Shown here piece after piece: positions 28,601 through 38,300 of a DNA stretch of 64,000 nucleotides. The stretch is from assembly GCA_038207425.1 (NCBI GenBank), contig JBBQZU010000003.1, forward strand, positions 142,663 to 206,662, given 5' to 3'. This DNA comes from JBBQZU01 sp038207425. GTDB lineage: Bacteria; Bacteroidota; Bacteroidia; Flavobacteriales_D; Cryomorphaceae. Within the stretch, counting starts at the first letter, position 1; each line of letters starts with the position of its first letter. The notes under the pieces are model-generated. The model had not been told where the DNA came from and did not search any database. It was given only the letters and a program-made list of their open reading frames with translations. The translations under genes were made by a program, and so were the position numbers.

Positions 28601-29396
28601 TGAAGTTGGTCAGCCGATTCCACAACAAATTCAACTCAATGGATTTGCACCATTGTGTGCAGATTCCTGCAATGGCCGCATCACAGTAATTTCAGCGGGT
28701 GCAGAAGAGTATAGTTATGACGATGGCGTAACATGGCAACCCGAAAATATGATCGAGACATGTGAAGGTGAATACACCGTTTTTGTAAGAAATGCAAACC
28801 AATGCACAGTTTCAGGTACTGTTACCTTAACCGACCCTCTGAAGTATACTGCTGACTTTAACGTAAATCCGAACCCTACCACCACTGAAAATACACTTGT
28901 TACATTTCAGGATGTTTCTTATCCGAGTGCAATAGCGAAAAGTCATTTTAGGTTTGGAAACAACCCCACGCTTGGAACATCGAATGAAAGGTTTGCATCG
29001 TTTAGATTCCCTTCTGATACTTCGGGCACTTACGAAATGAGACTTATTTCTACCAATGTAAATGGATGTATTGATACGCTATTTAGATCTCTTGAAATCA
29101 AAGAAGAACTGCTTTGGTTTATTCCAAATAGTTTCTCACCAAACGGTGACGGAATAAATGAAATTTGGAGACCTGTAGCACAAACCGCTGACTTCCGAGA
29201 CTATCGTGTCTCTATTTTCGACCGTTGGGGCCGTGAAGTGTTTACAACTACCGATCACACCCGCGGCTGGAATGGTGCCGTTCAGGGATCAGATTATTTT
29301 GTAGACACAGGAATATATACCTACCTCATTAAAGTGTCATCGGCTACTACCGAAGACAAATTTGAATTTACCGGTTTCATAACTGTGTTGAGGTAA
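25632..29396 (+). CDS. Multi-domain secreted protein with CUB-like, PKD, P-domain and CHU_C domains
   Basis: This 1254-residue protein has a signal peptide ending GSLFAQ (residue 33). From the N-terminus I see a CUB-like domain (about 35-165, with YTFTICPDNPGDVIQVNF and LAIFDGNS) and a PKD domain (about 180-260, YIWNWGDGTYDS). A proprotein-convertase P-domain-like beta sandwich follows (about 300-475, VFVNIEHSYLGDLGFTITCP and NGDWTFGVTDN). A second CUB-like domain (about 565-690, with IFIYDGT) and Ig/SprB-type repeats (about 730-1060) come next. The CHU_C end (about 1157-1254) runs from WFIPNSFSPNGDGINEIW to FTGFITVLR. It should be exported as a T9SS type B client and may bind glycans or proteins at the surface. 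No catalytic domain is seen. It ends the operon that starts at 17341. Confidence 0.85.
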   Translation: MAKEKVFVSSAKLFCNILMLGLYTFGSGSLFAQIFNMTNGTVSTCSGSFQDDGLIGAPYSDQTYTFTICPDNPGDVIQVNFVAFALFTSPNPNNSDQLAIFDGNSTAANSLGSYGGNNLQGLPVTGTVNNPSGCLTFFFNPTNSSPGTFPGWEGIISCTTPCAPPTSAAQFISPTPSGPDQSIGVCLNQPITFGDGGSFAVPGFNLEYYIWNWGDGTYDSLVSPIQVVHSYNQPGEYIVSLSVEDNNGCRSLNLDPLQILVSTIPIFNTAYNTPVCVGTVAPINGDPIQSITWTALPPQVVAGETYLADGAGFSYSTSLTFDFFEPGAVLENCSDLEEVFVNIEHSYLGDLGFTITCPNGTVISLLDWPNGSGGIFLGSAVDDASQIPGIGAEYGWSPNATNGNLDDQTTIPVGGAPPLTNGQSVPPGTYQSDNDMCALVGCPLNGDWTFGVTDNLAIDNGYIFYWGINFNPALFPDVTTFTPVIGLDLDSSFWQGPNVVNTSTNGNLIEVLHQTPGFYNYTFFTTNNFGCTFDTTIVLEVIQGPAITAGPDLIVCDTPEMLQAGLQGMENASCNNAAGTFTYCYGDGANLVVTYCPDTPNDGITFMDFIINSGNLENFFDNIFIYDGTNIFAPLIDGPITGDLTGLSFSASNPSGCITWQLTSDGSVSCLGTPGFIQELNISVSCLGGGGLVWSWDPPIGLSNPNVQNPMVLVGQTTVYTVSAYPPQYPGCVVTDQVIVAPDPTANPGLNTNLVICYNEPSATLLSYLDGTPAPGGTFTDNANGQVVPNFLNPVDNPNGLSLSVTYTVSNGVCTGTSQLNITVLPFTNTTCCQTNAFAGDDAVPCGLEYQLTGSVPVGVGSWSGPANVQFSNVNDPNTLATCTTPGGATLVLTYTDNNGAFCSASDQITVYFSDPISVFTVPADAKCNNECTGSAIAIASGGTTTNGLYNYIWYSGITGLTDFVRDELCAGVHSVKIIDNVGCSDSTSYEVGQPIPQQIQLNGFAPLCADSCNGRITVISAGAEEYSYDDGVTWQPENMIETCEGEYTVFVRNANQCTVSGTVTLTDPLKYTADFNVNPNPTTTENTLVTFQDVSYPSAIAKSHFRFGNNPTLGTSNERFASFRFPSDTSGTYEMRLISTNVNGCIDTLFRSLEIKEELLWFIPNSFSPNGDGINEIWRPVAQTADFRDYRVSIFDRWGREVFTTTDHTRGWNGAVQGSDYFVDTGIYTYLIKVSSATTEDKFEFTGFITVLR

Positions 29397-29475
29397 CAAG
29401 GCTTTTTGTTATTATAATATAGAAAGCAATTATTGAAAGGGTTGTTTCAGTAAATTCGTTGCCAAATAATTCTTT

Positions 29476-30297
29476 TTGACAACTCTACTTCACATTGTAT
29501 GGGACGCAAGTCCTGAAGCTTTTACCATTCCGTTTATTGATTGGCCTGTGCGCTGGTATGGCTTGTTATTTGTCTTCGGATTAATAGTAAGTCAATACAT
29601 CATGTTCTATGTTTTTGAACAAGAAGGGAGAACCAGAAAAAATGTAGAAGACCTCACAATATTTGTAGTGCTGGGAACCATCATAGGTGCAAGATTGGGA
29701 CACGTTTTATTTTACGATGCTACCTACTATCTCAGCAATCCTCTGCAAATTCTTATGGTACAAAAAGGCGGGCTCGCAAGCCACGGCGGAGCTATAGGCA
29801 TACTCACAGCTATATACTTATACTGCAGAAAATACAAGTTTAGTTTTCTGTGGTTAATGGACCGGCTTGTGATTGTGGTAGCCTTTAGCGCTGCCTGCAT
29901 TCGGGTAGGTAACTTTATGAACTCTGAAATTCTGGGTACTGTTAGTTCTTTGCCTTGGGCAATACTTTTTGTACAAGCTCACCCAGTTGAACTTTCGTTC
30001 GAACCCCGGCATCCGGCTCAACTTTACGAAGCGATTTACTGCCTTATCCTCATGGGTATCACCTTCAGTATTTGGCGAAAGCAGAAAGCCCGGCTTAAAC
30101 CCGGATTTCTCTTCGGACTGTTTATGTTTATGCTATTCACCCTGCGCTTTATAGATGAGTTTTTCAAAATCAACCAAGAATCTTTTGAAGATTCGCTTCC
30201 TTTAAATATGGGTCAATTGCTCAGCATTCCTTTTATTCTCGCAGGCATCTACTTTATGTGGCGCTCACGGCAAATGAAGCCAATACTAAAAACATGA
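29476..30297 (+). CDS. lgt: Prolipoprotein diacylglyceryl transferase
   Basis: This 273-residue inner-membrane enzyme moves diacylglycerol from phosphatidylglycerol to the lipobox cysteine of prolipoproteins. The family signature appears as IRVGNFMNSEILG (about 141-153, matching GRxGNFxNxE). SHGGAIG (about 101-107) holds the essential His region, and PRHPAQLYEA (about 176-185) is also conserved. About seven membrane segments are seen. The start is a TTG at 29476, since no ATG lies near the N-terminus and the first transmembrane region would otherwise be lost. Its stop overlaps the next gene's ATG (ATGA), so the two are coupled. Confidence 0.93.
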   Translation: MTTLLHIVWDASPEAFTIPFIDWPVRWYGLLFVFGLIVSQYIMFYVFEQEGRTRKNVEDLTIFVVLGTIIGARLGHVLFYDATYYLSNPLQILMVQKGGLASHGGAIGILTAIYLYCRKYKFSFLWLMDRLVIVVAFSAACIRVGNFMNSEILGTVSSLPWAILFVQAHPVELSFEPRHPAQLYEAIYCLILMGITFSIWRKQKARLKPGFLFGLFMFMLFTLRFIDEFFKINQESFEDSLPLNMGQLLSIPFILAGIYFMWRSRQMKPILKT

Positions 30298-31415
30298 AAC
30301 GTCCGCATATTTTCATCGCAGCAATGACACTGCTTGCATTTACCGTAAATGCCCAGGAAGCCGAAGTATTTAAGCGCTTTGAAAATATGGATATGTCAAG
30401 GAGGTTTAACAATCGTTTCCGGATTGGTTTCTACAATGTGGAAAACCTATTTGATCTGGAGAATGATAGCCTCACTAATGATGAAGCCTTTACTCCCGAC
30501 GGCGAAAACCGGTATACCTATAACCGCTACAAGAAAAAATCAAACGGATTGGCAAAAACAATGCTTGCCATTGGAGGTTGGGAGCCGGTAGAAATCATCG
30601 GGTTATGTGAAGTTGAAAATCGCTTGGTATTGGATGAACTTACCCAAAGATCACCATTGAAAGAAGTAGGATACAAAATTATTCATCAGGACTCTCCAGA
30701 CTTTAGAGGTATTGACATAGCGTGTATCTACCGCCCAGATAAATTCAATGTGATAAGCTATAAGTACTACCGCGTAAATTTTCCATTTTCGCCTGACCGA
30801 AGAACAAGAGACATACTTTACGTAAAGGGTAGGCTGAACAATGACGATACCCTTCACGTGTTTATCAACCACTGGCCTTCGCGGTATGGTGGGCAATTTG
30901 CTTCAGAAGAAAGCAGAATTTATGTAGCTGATATTCTGCGCCAAAAAGTTGACAGCTTGAATGATGCTTTTGCAAATCCCTATATCATCCTCACGGGCGA
31001 TTTTAACGATTATCCGAACGACATAAGCCTCGCCGAACATCTTTTAGCACTTGCATCTCCTTCTTTGGCAAAGGGAAATGATCTGGTAAATCTTTCCTTC
31101 CCAATTATGTACAAATTTGGCTCCCACTCTTTTGCTGGCGAATGGGGAGTACTGGATCAAATGATTGCAAGTAATTCGTTTTTTGCCGGAAGGAGCACCA
31201 GCATTGTGCCCAATGCAGTGGGAATATTTGACGCACCCTGGTTATTGACTAAAAATGCGGCCGGTAATTCCGTAACATACCGCACCTACCAGGGGCCTGC
31301 CTATGTAGGTGGGTACAGCGACCATCTACCTATCTTTCTCGATCTGAACACGTCGCCAAGAAATGAAAAAACCGACGCTGAAGAAGTCAACGTCGGTTCA
31401 GATTCTGAAGAATAA
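30294..31415 (+). CDS. Secreted endonuclease/exonuclease/phosphatase-family protein
   Basis: This 373-residue protein begins at the ATG overlapping the lgt stop. That start gives a clean signal peptide (MKRPHIFIAAMTLLAFTVNA), unlike an open extension to 30258. The EEP fold is shown by RIGFYNVENLFD (Asn), IIGLCEVEN (metal-binding Glu), FINHWPSRYGG (catalytic His), ILTGDFNDYPND (Asp-x-Asn) and a final YSDHLPIF (Asp-His pair). All catalytic positions are present. It probably acts as a periplasmic or secreted nuclease or phosphodiesterase, with an unknown substrate. The 3' end contains the gyrB terminator on the other strand. Confidence 0.85.
   Translation: MKRPHIFIAAMTLLAFTVNAQEAEVFKRFENMDMSRRFNNRFRIGFYNVENLFDLENDSLTNDEAFTPDGENRYTYNRYKKKSNGLAKTMLAIGGWEPVEIIGLCEVENRLVLDELTQRSPLKEVGYKIIHQDSPDFRGIDIACIYRPDKFNVISYKYYRVNFPFSPDRRTRDILYVKGRLNNDDTLHVFINHWPSRYGGQFASEESRIYVADILRQKVDSLNDAFANPYIILTGDFNDYPNDISLAEHLLALASPSLAKGNDLVNLSFPIMYKFGSHSFAGEWGVLDQMIASNSFFAGRSTSIVPNAVGIFDAPWLLTKNAAGNSVTYRTYQGPAYVGGYSDHLPIFLDLNTSPRNEKTDAEEVNVGSDSEE
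31365..31398 (-). terminator. Intrinsic terminator of gyrB inside the 3' end of the convergent gene
   Basis: On the minus strand, AACCGACG (31391-31398) pairs with CGTCGGTT (31370-31377), followed by six T residues. It lies about 32 nt after the gyrB stop, within the last codons of the EEP gene. Confidence 0.8.
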
Positions 31416-31429
31416 ATTCAAGTGGTTTT

Positions 31430-33385
31430 TTAAACGTCTATCTTGGCGTACTTCGCATTCTTCTCTATAAACTCACGTCGTGGCGGTACATCATCGCCCA
31501 TAAGCATTGAGAAAATTCGGTCAGCTTCAGCCGCATTCTCAATAGTAACCCTTCGCAATGTTCTGAATTGTGGGTTCATGGTGGTATCCCAAAGCTGCTC
31601 GGCGTTCATCTCTCCAAGACCCTTATAGCGCTGTATGCCAACTCCGGTTTCCTTTCCTGCTCCGCGCATTTCGATTAGTAGTGCATCGCGTTCTTTATCA
31701 TTCCAGGCATATTTTTGGGTGCTCCCTTTTTTAAGCAAGTAAAGCGGTGGCGTAGCAATATAGATGTGTCCTCCTTCAATAAGCTCGCGCATGTGGCGGA
31801 AGAAGAAGGTTAGAATCAATGTTTCAATGTGGCTTCCATCAACGTCGGCATCGCACATAATGATGACTTTGTGGTAGCGCAGGCCGGTTATATTCAGGGC
31901 TTTTGAATCTTCTTCTGTACCAATGCGAACACCGAGGGCGGTATAAATATTCTTAATCTCTTCGTTGTCGAATATTTTATGCTGCATGGCTTTCTCCACG
32001 TTGAGAATTTTACCCCTAAGTGGAAGTATTGCCTGAAAGTGTCTGTCGCGACCTTGCTTGGCTGTTCCACCTGCCGAGTCGCCCTCAACGAGGTATATTT
32101 CGCAATTTTCAGGATTCTTATCAGCACAGTCACTGAGCTTACCAGGAAGTCCTGTGCCGGTAAGCACACTCTTGCGCTGCACCATCTCACGCGCTTTGCG
32201 GGCAGCATGGCGCGCTGTTGCGGCAAGTATTACCTTGTTCACAATGGTGCGGGCATCATTGGGATTCTCTTCAAGGTAGTTCGTGAGCATTTCGGTCACT
32301 GCTTGCGACACGGCAGCGGTGACTTCACGGTTACCCAGTTTGGTTTTTGTCTGGCCTTCAAACTGAGGCTCTTGCACTTTTACAGAAATGACTGCTGTAA
32401 GACCTTCACGAAAGTCGTCGCCTGTAATTTCAAATTTAAGTTTGTTAAGCATGCCTGAATCTTCGGCATACTTCTTAAGGGTGGCAGTGAGGCCTCTTCT
32501 GAAACCCTGAAGGTGCGTACCGCCTTCGTGGGTATTGATATTGTTTACATAAGCATGAATATTCTCAGAGAAGGTTGTGTTGTAAAGCATGGCTACTTCA
32601 ACGGGTATGCCACCCTTCTCGCCTTCCATGTAAATAGGTCGAGCAATAAGCGCTTCTCTCGAACCATCTAGAAACTGTACAAATTCATAGAGCCCCCCTT
32701 CAGAAAAGAAAGAATCTTCACGGGGTTTATTATCTTCAATTTCGCGCATATCAGTAAGGGTAATTCGGATGCCCTTATTGAGAAAAGAAAGCTCGCGCAT
32801 ACGGTTGGTAAGCGTGTCGTAGTTGTATATTACTTCTTCGAAAATGGTGTTGTCAGGCCTGAAGTGAACCTGTGTACCTCTTTCATCAGATGTGCCAATT
32901 TCTTTCACAGAATAAAGCGGCTTACCGATGCTGTACTCCTGACGGTATACTTTACCATCGCGGTATACAGTAACTTCAAGGTGCTCCGAAAGGGCATTCA
33001 CGCATGATACTCCAACACCATGTAATCCACCGGACACCTTATAGGAATCCTTATCGAATTTTCCACCAGCGTGGAGCACTGTCATTACTACTTCAAGAGC
33101 CGATCGCTGCTCCTTTTCGTGAAAGTCAACTGGTATGCCCCGGCCATTGTCGCGTACTGTTACTGAATTATCTTCATTGATTACTACGGTGATGGTATCG
33201 CAATACCCTGCTAGTGCTTCGTCAATTGAATTGTCAACTACTTCGTATACAAGATGATGAAGCCCCTTCACTCCTATATCGCCTATATACATGGCAGGGC
33301 GTTTACGCACTGCTTCTAGGCCTTCGAGTACCTGTATGCTATCGGCTGAGTAAGTACTGGTTTGCTTCTTCTGTTCGTTGGTCAT
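31430..33385 (-). CDS. gyrB: DNA gyrase subunit B
   Basis: This 651-residue ATPase subunit of gyrase drives negative supercoiling together with GyrA. The GHKL ATPase shows VVDNSIDEALAGY (Glu and Asn for ATP/Mg), DNGRGIPVD and GGLHGVGVSCVNALS. The TOPRIM domain has LVEGDSAGG near residue 435 and CDADVDGSHI near 510. The C-terminal QRYKGLGEMNAEQLW block and length fit the short GyrB form without the proteobacterial insertion. A TACCTTTA box at 33420-33427 (7 of 8 positions of the -7 consensus) lies about 34 nt upstream and may be its promoter. Confidence 0.95.
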   Translation of the reverse strand: MTNEQKKQTSTYSADSIQVLEGLEAVRKRPAMYIGDIGVKGLHHLVYEVVDNSIDEALAGYCDTITVVINEDNSVTVRDNGRGIPVDFHEKEQRSALEVVMTVLHAGGKFDKDSYKVSGGLHGVGVSCVNALSEHLEVTVYRDGKVYRQEYSIGKPLYSVKEIGTSDERGTQVHFRPDNTIFEEVIYNYDTLTNRMRELSFLNKGIRITLTDMREIEDNKPREDSFFSEGGLYEFVQFLDGSREALIARPIYMEGEKGGIPVEVAMLYNTTFSENIHAYVNNINTHEGGTHLQGFRRGLTATLKKYAEDSGMLNKLKFEITGDDFREGLTAVISVKVQEPQFEGQTKTKLGNREVTAAVSQAVTEMLTNYLEENPNDARTIVNKVILAATARHAARKAREMVQRKSVLTGTGLPGKLSDCADKNPENCEIYLVEGDSAGGTAKQGRDRHFQAILPLRGKILNVEKAMQHKIFDNEEIKNIYTALGVRIGTEEDSKALNITGLRYHKVIIMCDADVDGSHIETLILTFFFRHMRELIEGGHIYIATPPLYLLKKGSTQKYAWNDKERDALLIEMRGAGKETGVGIQRYKGLGEMNAEQLWDTTMNPQFRTLRRVTIENAAEADRIFSMLMGDDVPPRREFIEKNAKYAKIDV

Positions 33386-33565
33386 AAAGTCCTTTAATTT
33401 TAGTCAAAAATATTACACGTAAAGGTACGGCATTTACAAGGTTAAATCACTATAAAACCCTTGAAAACACTGACTATTTTCAACCTTTAATTAACACAAA
33501 ACACACTTGGGAACCTTTTGGCGAAAGGACAGAAAAATGAAGATAAAAAAATTGTGTCTAAATGG

Positions 33566-35299
33566 CTAAAAAGCGTACTTCAGCCCACCCATGATAAATG
33601 CCCTCTGGGCGGGAAACCGGTAGTAGATATCATACTTGGTTGCGGTAAGATTATACGCCTCCACGAATGCTGAAAGCCTAGTGGTATATCTATACATTGC
33701 GGTAAGTGTAAGGTCGAAATAAGGCTTCAATTCCACCAGATAGTATCCACTTGCCTCGGGCACCGCATCTAAAGTTGGCGAGAAGTATGACTTCACATTA
33801 CGGCTGCCTATTAGAGCAGCTTGTGCCCCTAGCTCGAGCTTATCGAACAGATTATAATGCCCGTTTACCGAAAATCGATATGCAGGTAGGTGCCATGCCT
33901 TGTCCTCTTTGTCCGTTGAGTAGCTGAATATTTCAAGGCGGGTACCTGCATTCCACTTTTTATTGTTCTGGTAGGTAAGTTCGCCCATCATGGTAAAAGT
34001 GGTCACCTCATCATATACCACTAAAAATCTGTTCTGACTGCTTAGCAACGTATCGTTTACATAGAGCGGTCTGTTGTCCGTTTTATCTAGTCCTATGCTT
34101 GTATTGAAGCTAATGCGATCGCTTACGCTTCCGCGAATACCGCCGAAAACATTGTAGCGCACGATAGAGTTTTGTAATTCAATTTGCGAAAGCACAAATG
34201 GATTCTCGCGGGTGAGGGTGCGAAAACCGTTTCGCTGCACACTGCCTGTAATGGCAGCATAGGGAATAAAGATATTGTCGAAGAGTGAATAACTAACTTC
34301 TATATCGGGAAAAACATGAAAACGTGCTTGATTGCTAAATTGGCCATAGAGCCCAAGGCCAGCCAGAAGCCTTAGCTGACCTTTGCGCAGTTCAATTTTT
34401 GGAACAGCATAGATTATGGCATTTGCTTTATCAATAGCGGTGGTTGTAATACCGAGGGTATCATTCATAAATCCGAAAGGCGAAAGCGGGTCGGCTTTGT
34501 AGCTTATGAAGTCGAAACCGGTTTTCATTACATAGTAATTTCCTTCGCGAAAAGATCGGAGATCAGCGTTGGCAGCAATACCAAATTCGTTTGCATTGAA
34601 GCGGTCGCCCAGGTGATAGAGATTCAGATTTATATCGTGATTTACTTTGGAAGAATCATTGTAGTAGCTCTTCCATTTATTATCGAGTGTGAACAGGTTA
34701 AATCTCTGCCTGTAATCCTTCCTTTCGATCTTCTGATCTTGCGGATCGAAACCGTAATAATGCCAAACATCACGGGCATATCCAAAATTTGATTGAAGAC
34801 TGTGCTTTTCATATACCTTTTTCACCCAGGCATCTGCCATATTTTGGCTGAATCCGCTGTAAGCAATATCGCCGTTTATTCCATCATTTGCCGAAAGGTG
34901 CTTTACGTGAATGCCGTATGAAAGATCGCGGTTGCGCACGCTGGTATAGTAGGCTTCCAGCAATGGAGTAAGGTAAGTGCCCATTCCACCCTTCACAAAA
35001 CCTTTGTACAATGGCTCGAGCGGCTCTCTGATTTTGATGCGTGCGGGTTCCAACGGAGCAACTGCAATTGCGATGGGTGGTCGTTTTGGAACCAATTCAT
35101 ACCTGATATTGTCCATTTTCACAGGTATGTCAATGGTATTGGGTGTTTCAGTTATTTTGAAAGCCTTATCGACCGTAAGGGTGCGGTCGCCGGTAATGAT
35201 CTGGGTTTGATCAAAGGTATCTCCTGGCTGCGCGTGCAGCGATGCCGCTGATAGCAGCGCCCAAATGGCTGATGAGATAAGGATGATTCGATTGGTCAT
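33566..35299 (-). CDS. Outer-membrane beta-barrel protein (TonB-receptor-like barrel)
   Basis: This protein has about 577 residues from the ATG at 35299. That start is chosen because it gives a signal peptide (MTNRIILISSAIWALLSAAS, then LHAQ) and lies 4 bp after the TPR gene. After a short proline-rich periplasmic segment with EPARIKIREPLEPLYKGFVK, alternating aromatic beta strands fill the rest. It ends in ...MGGLKYAF with a terminal Phe, as barrel proteins do for BAM insertion. No plug domain or TonB box is recognised, so transport cannot be claimed. Cotranscription with the upstream TPR protein suggests they act together at the outer membrane. Confidence 0.75.
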   Translation of the reverse strand: MTNRIILISSAIWALLSAASLHAQPGDTFDQTQIITGDRTLTVDKAFKITETPNTIDIPVKMDNIRYELVPKRPPIAIAVAPLEPARIKIREPLEPLYKGFVKGGMGTYLTPLLEAYYTSVRNRDLSYGIHVKHLSANDGINGDIAYSGFSQNMADAWVKKVYEKHSLQSNFGYARDVWHYYGFDPQDQKIERKDYRQRFNLFTLDNKWKSYYNDSSKVNHDINLNLYHLGDRFNANEFGIAANADLRSFREGNYYVMKTGFDFISYKADPLSPFGFMNDTLGITTTAIDKANAIIYAVPKIELRKGQLRLLAGLGLYGQFSNQARFHVFPDIEVSYSLFDNIFIPYAAITGSVQRNGFRTLTRENPFVLSQIELQNSIVRYNVFGGIRGSVSDRISFNTSIGLDKTDNRPLYVNDTLLSSQNRFLVVYDEVTTFTMMGELTYQNNKKWNAGTRLEIFSYSTDKEDKAWHLPAYRFSVNGHYNLFDKLELGAQAALIGSRNVKSYFSPTLDAVPEASGYYLVELKPYFDLTLTAMYRYTTRLSAFVEAYNLTATKYDIYYRFPAQRAFIMGGLKYAF

Positions 35300-35303
35300 G
35301 TTC

Positions 35304-38300
35304 TTACTTGTCATCAATAAGATTTTTGTATTCTTCATCATCTGATGATATGATTGGAGCTGCAGGTTTATTGGCATCAGCCTCGGCATTTTCTATGAAC
35401 TTCAGGCGGGCTTTGGCCCTGTTTACAATATTTTGATCTTCCACATTGTCAGCCACGCTTTGCAATGTTGCCCTTGCCTGGAAATAATCCTTTCGGGCGA
35501 TGTAAACTTCGGCCAGCAGCATGAATCCTTCAATTTTCCAGTATTCATAACTATTGAAATTCTTCACAAGTTCAAACACATGGTTTTCGGCTTCTTCGAG
35601 TTTGTTCTCCGCAAGTGATATCTGGCCCAACCTGTATTTCGCTTCGGCGCCTGCAGCTACTTTTGAATTTTCAGAAAGCCACTTGAAGTCGGTGCGGGCT
35701 TCCACGTAGTTTTTCTGATCCAGCCTGATATTGCCTCTCGTAAGGCGGGCTTCTGTGATGAATGCTTCGGTTGCACCTTCGGCATGTATTACCTGGTTGG
35801 CAGCATCAAGTGCAGGGCTAAACGCTTTCAGTTGGTAGTGGCAGCGCATGCGGCCAATCTGCGCCTCGAGCTTATTGGATGCAAATGTGGCTACCTGTTC
35901 AAGTTTTTCATAGTGAACAAGGGCTTCGCTGTATTCCTTGCGTGAAAAACGGATGGCTGCGGCTCCATAAAGTGCTGATTCAGTGAATTTGCCGATAGGC
36001 TGCGTGGCTACGTATTCAAATCCCTTGATTGCCAAATCGAAATTATTCTGTCGGTATGCGCAGTCAGCCTGGTAGTAATTTGCATTGGTAGCAAAAAGAC
36101 CCGCAGGAAATTTTATTAGGTACTTGTCGAATGCATTGACGGCTTCGGTGCAATTTCCATCGGCAATAAGGTTCTGTGCCGCCTGGTAAGTCAGGCTATC
36201 TATTTCCGTTGGTGATATACTGTAATTTGGTACCTTATTGAGCCAAGCGGTGTATTCGTCTATTTTACCTAAGTCGAGGTATATACTGCGCAATACGGCA
36301 ATGGCTTCTTTTGATTCTGAATCTACGCCATATTCACTTACTACTTTCTTGTAACTGGCTATGGCATCATCATATTTGTTCATTCGGTATTCTACCAGTC
36401 CTCTCTTCAGCAGGGCCTTCTTTCTGTATGGTGATTGGCCATAGTCATTGATTACTATATTCAGCGAACTGAGCGCGTCGCTCAGGTTGTTTTGAAGAAA
36501 ATAGCTGTCGCCAAGTTCATATCTGCCCACCGGCGTAAGTGATGTTTCAGGAAATCGCTTCATCATATCGTTCAAGGCAGCTATTTTCTTATCGAATTGC
36601 TCTTGATAACCGTAGGCCATCCCGATATTGTACAGGGCATAGTCGCCATTGAGCACGTTCATGGCAAGTGCTTCCTGGTAGCTCTTTATAGCAAGGTCGT
36701 ATTGTTTGTTCACAAGGTGCAAGTCGCCAATACGCAAAAGCGCATCGTTGCGGCGTTTCGGATTCTCCTTTTGCGCTGATGTGTACTTTCTGAACGCTGT
36801 AAGCGATGCTCCATAATCACCTGTTTTGAAATGACAATAGCCTATATTATAATTGGCAGTATTGAAGTAATCAGTGCCTACCGCCGCTGAATTTGCCAGG
36901 AATGTATTGTATGAATTTATGGCTTCCGGGTACTCACCCTTGCGGTACTTCAGGTCGCCGGCCCAATAATCTGCAAGCGCTACAATGCCCGCATCTTCGC
37001 GGTATTTTTTGGCCATTTTGAAGTAGGTAAAGGCTTCTTCATTATTTCCTTTGCGCATTTCCTGCACCGCATAATTATAGGCGCTGAGCTGAAAGTTGGC
37101 TTTATCCACTGGGCTAGGTGCCTTCATTTTTTCTATAGCCCCAATTGCAGCTTTATAGTTTTTCGTTGAGAGATGCACTTTTAGAAGAAACGCATATGCT
37201 TCATCTTTTCGGCTTGAGTTGGGATAGGTACTTAGGTAACGCTCAAAAGCCTGAATAGCTTCGTGAAAGGGATCATATGATAATTCGTAGGCGAGCTTTG
37301 CATAGTTGAATAAGGCATCTTCAGTTACTTCGGGGTCATAATCCATTTGCGATGCAGTTCTGAAAGCATTCTGCGCATACTTCCGCTCACTCATTTGCAC
37401 GTAGGCATCGGCCATTTGGTAGGTCGCTACTTGCCCGAGTTTATTGTCATCGCGTGCTGCTTTCGCAAAATAGTCGATCGAAGTTTTGTACTCCTTGTTT
37501 CGGTAGTAGGTATATGCTACCTGGTAGTTATCTTCCTGGGTGGTGGCCCCGGGACTGGTCATGTAAAGCTCCAAATAGGGTTGTGCCTGAGCGTAGTCCT
37601 GCTTCTGGTAGTGCGCGTTACCCAAGAGGCGTGCTATCTCTTGCTTTTTTCCCGTAGAGGCAGAGTCGAGCATGGGCTGGGCGTAGGATATCAGCTCATC
37701 ATACTTCTGCTGGTAGTGGTATATGTGTACAATATAGTAAGGCACCACGGGAGCGAATTTCTCATCGGTAGCTGCTTTCTCGAACGACTCAAGGGCGGTT
37801 TGGTAGTTGCCCTCGGTATAGGCTATATGTCCGTAATAATAGTTGGTGGCTCCATAATACTCTCCTTGCTTGCTCTTGAGGTCATAAAAATGGCCGCGTG
37901 CCTCCTGAATCTTCCCCAACTCAAAGGCTGAGAAACCGAGTTTAAACTTCACCTCGTCGCGCACATCAGCATCAAGATCGTGAGGGTCGAGCGTATTGAA
38001 ATAATAGTAAGAATCTTTAAAATCCCGGCGATTGAAGTTGTATCTGCCCAGCTCAAGAATAGCCGGATTCACCCAAACGCTCTCAGGAAAATCGAGTGCA
38101 AAGGTGCTCATCAGGCGCTCACCATCGCGGTGGAATAGCTTAATGGTGCACAGTGCGCGATAGTAGGCAGCATTCACATATAACTCACCACGCTGATTGG
38201 TTTGCTGGTCTAAAAATGATTCAAATCCCTTGCGCGCCGCTTCATACTGAGCGTGGCCCATTAACTCTACTGCATCGTGGTAAGGGCGATACTCGCTTCT

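Noticed and set aside
33461..33483. TTGAAAA/TTTTCAA inverted repeat upstream of gyrB
   Set aside because: It is a short AT-rich repeat on the far side of the likely promoter, with no partner site, so no operator can be claimed.
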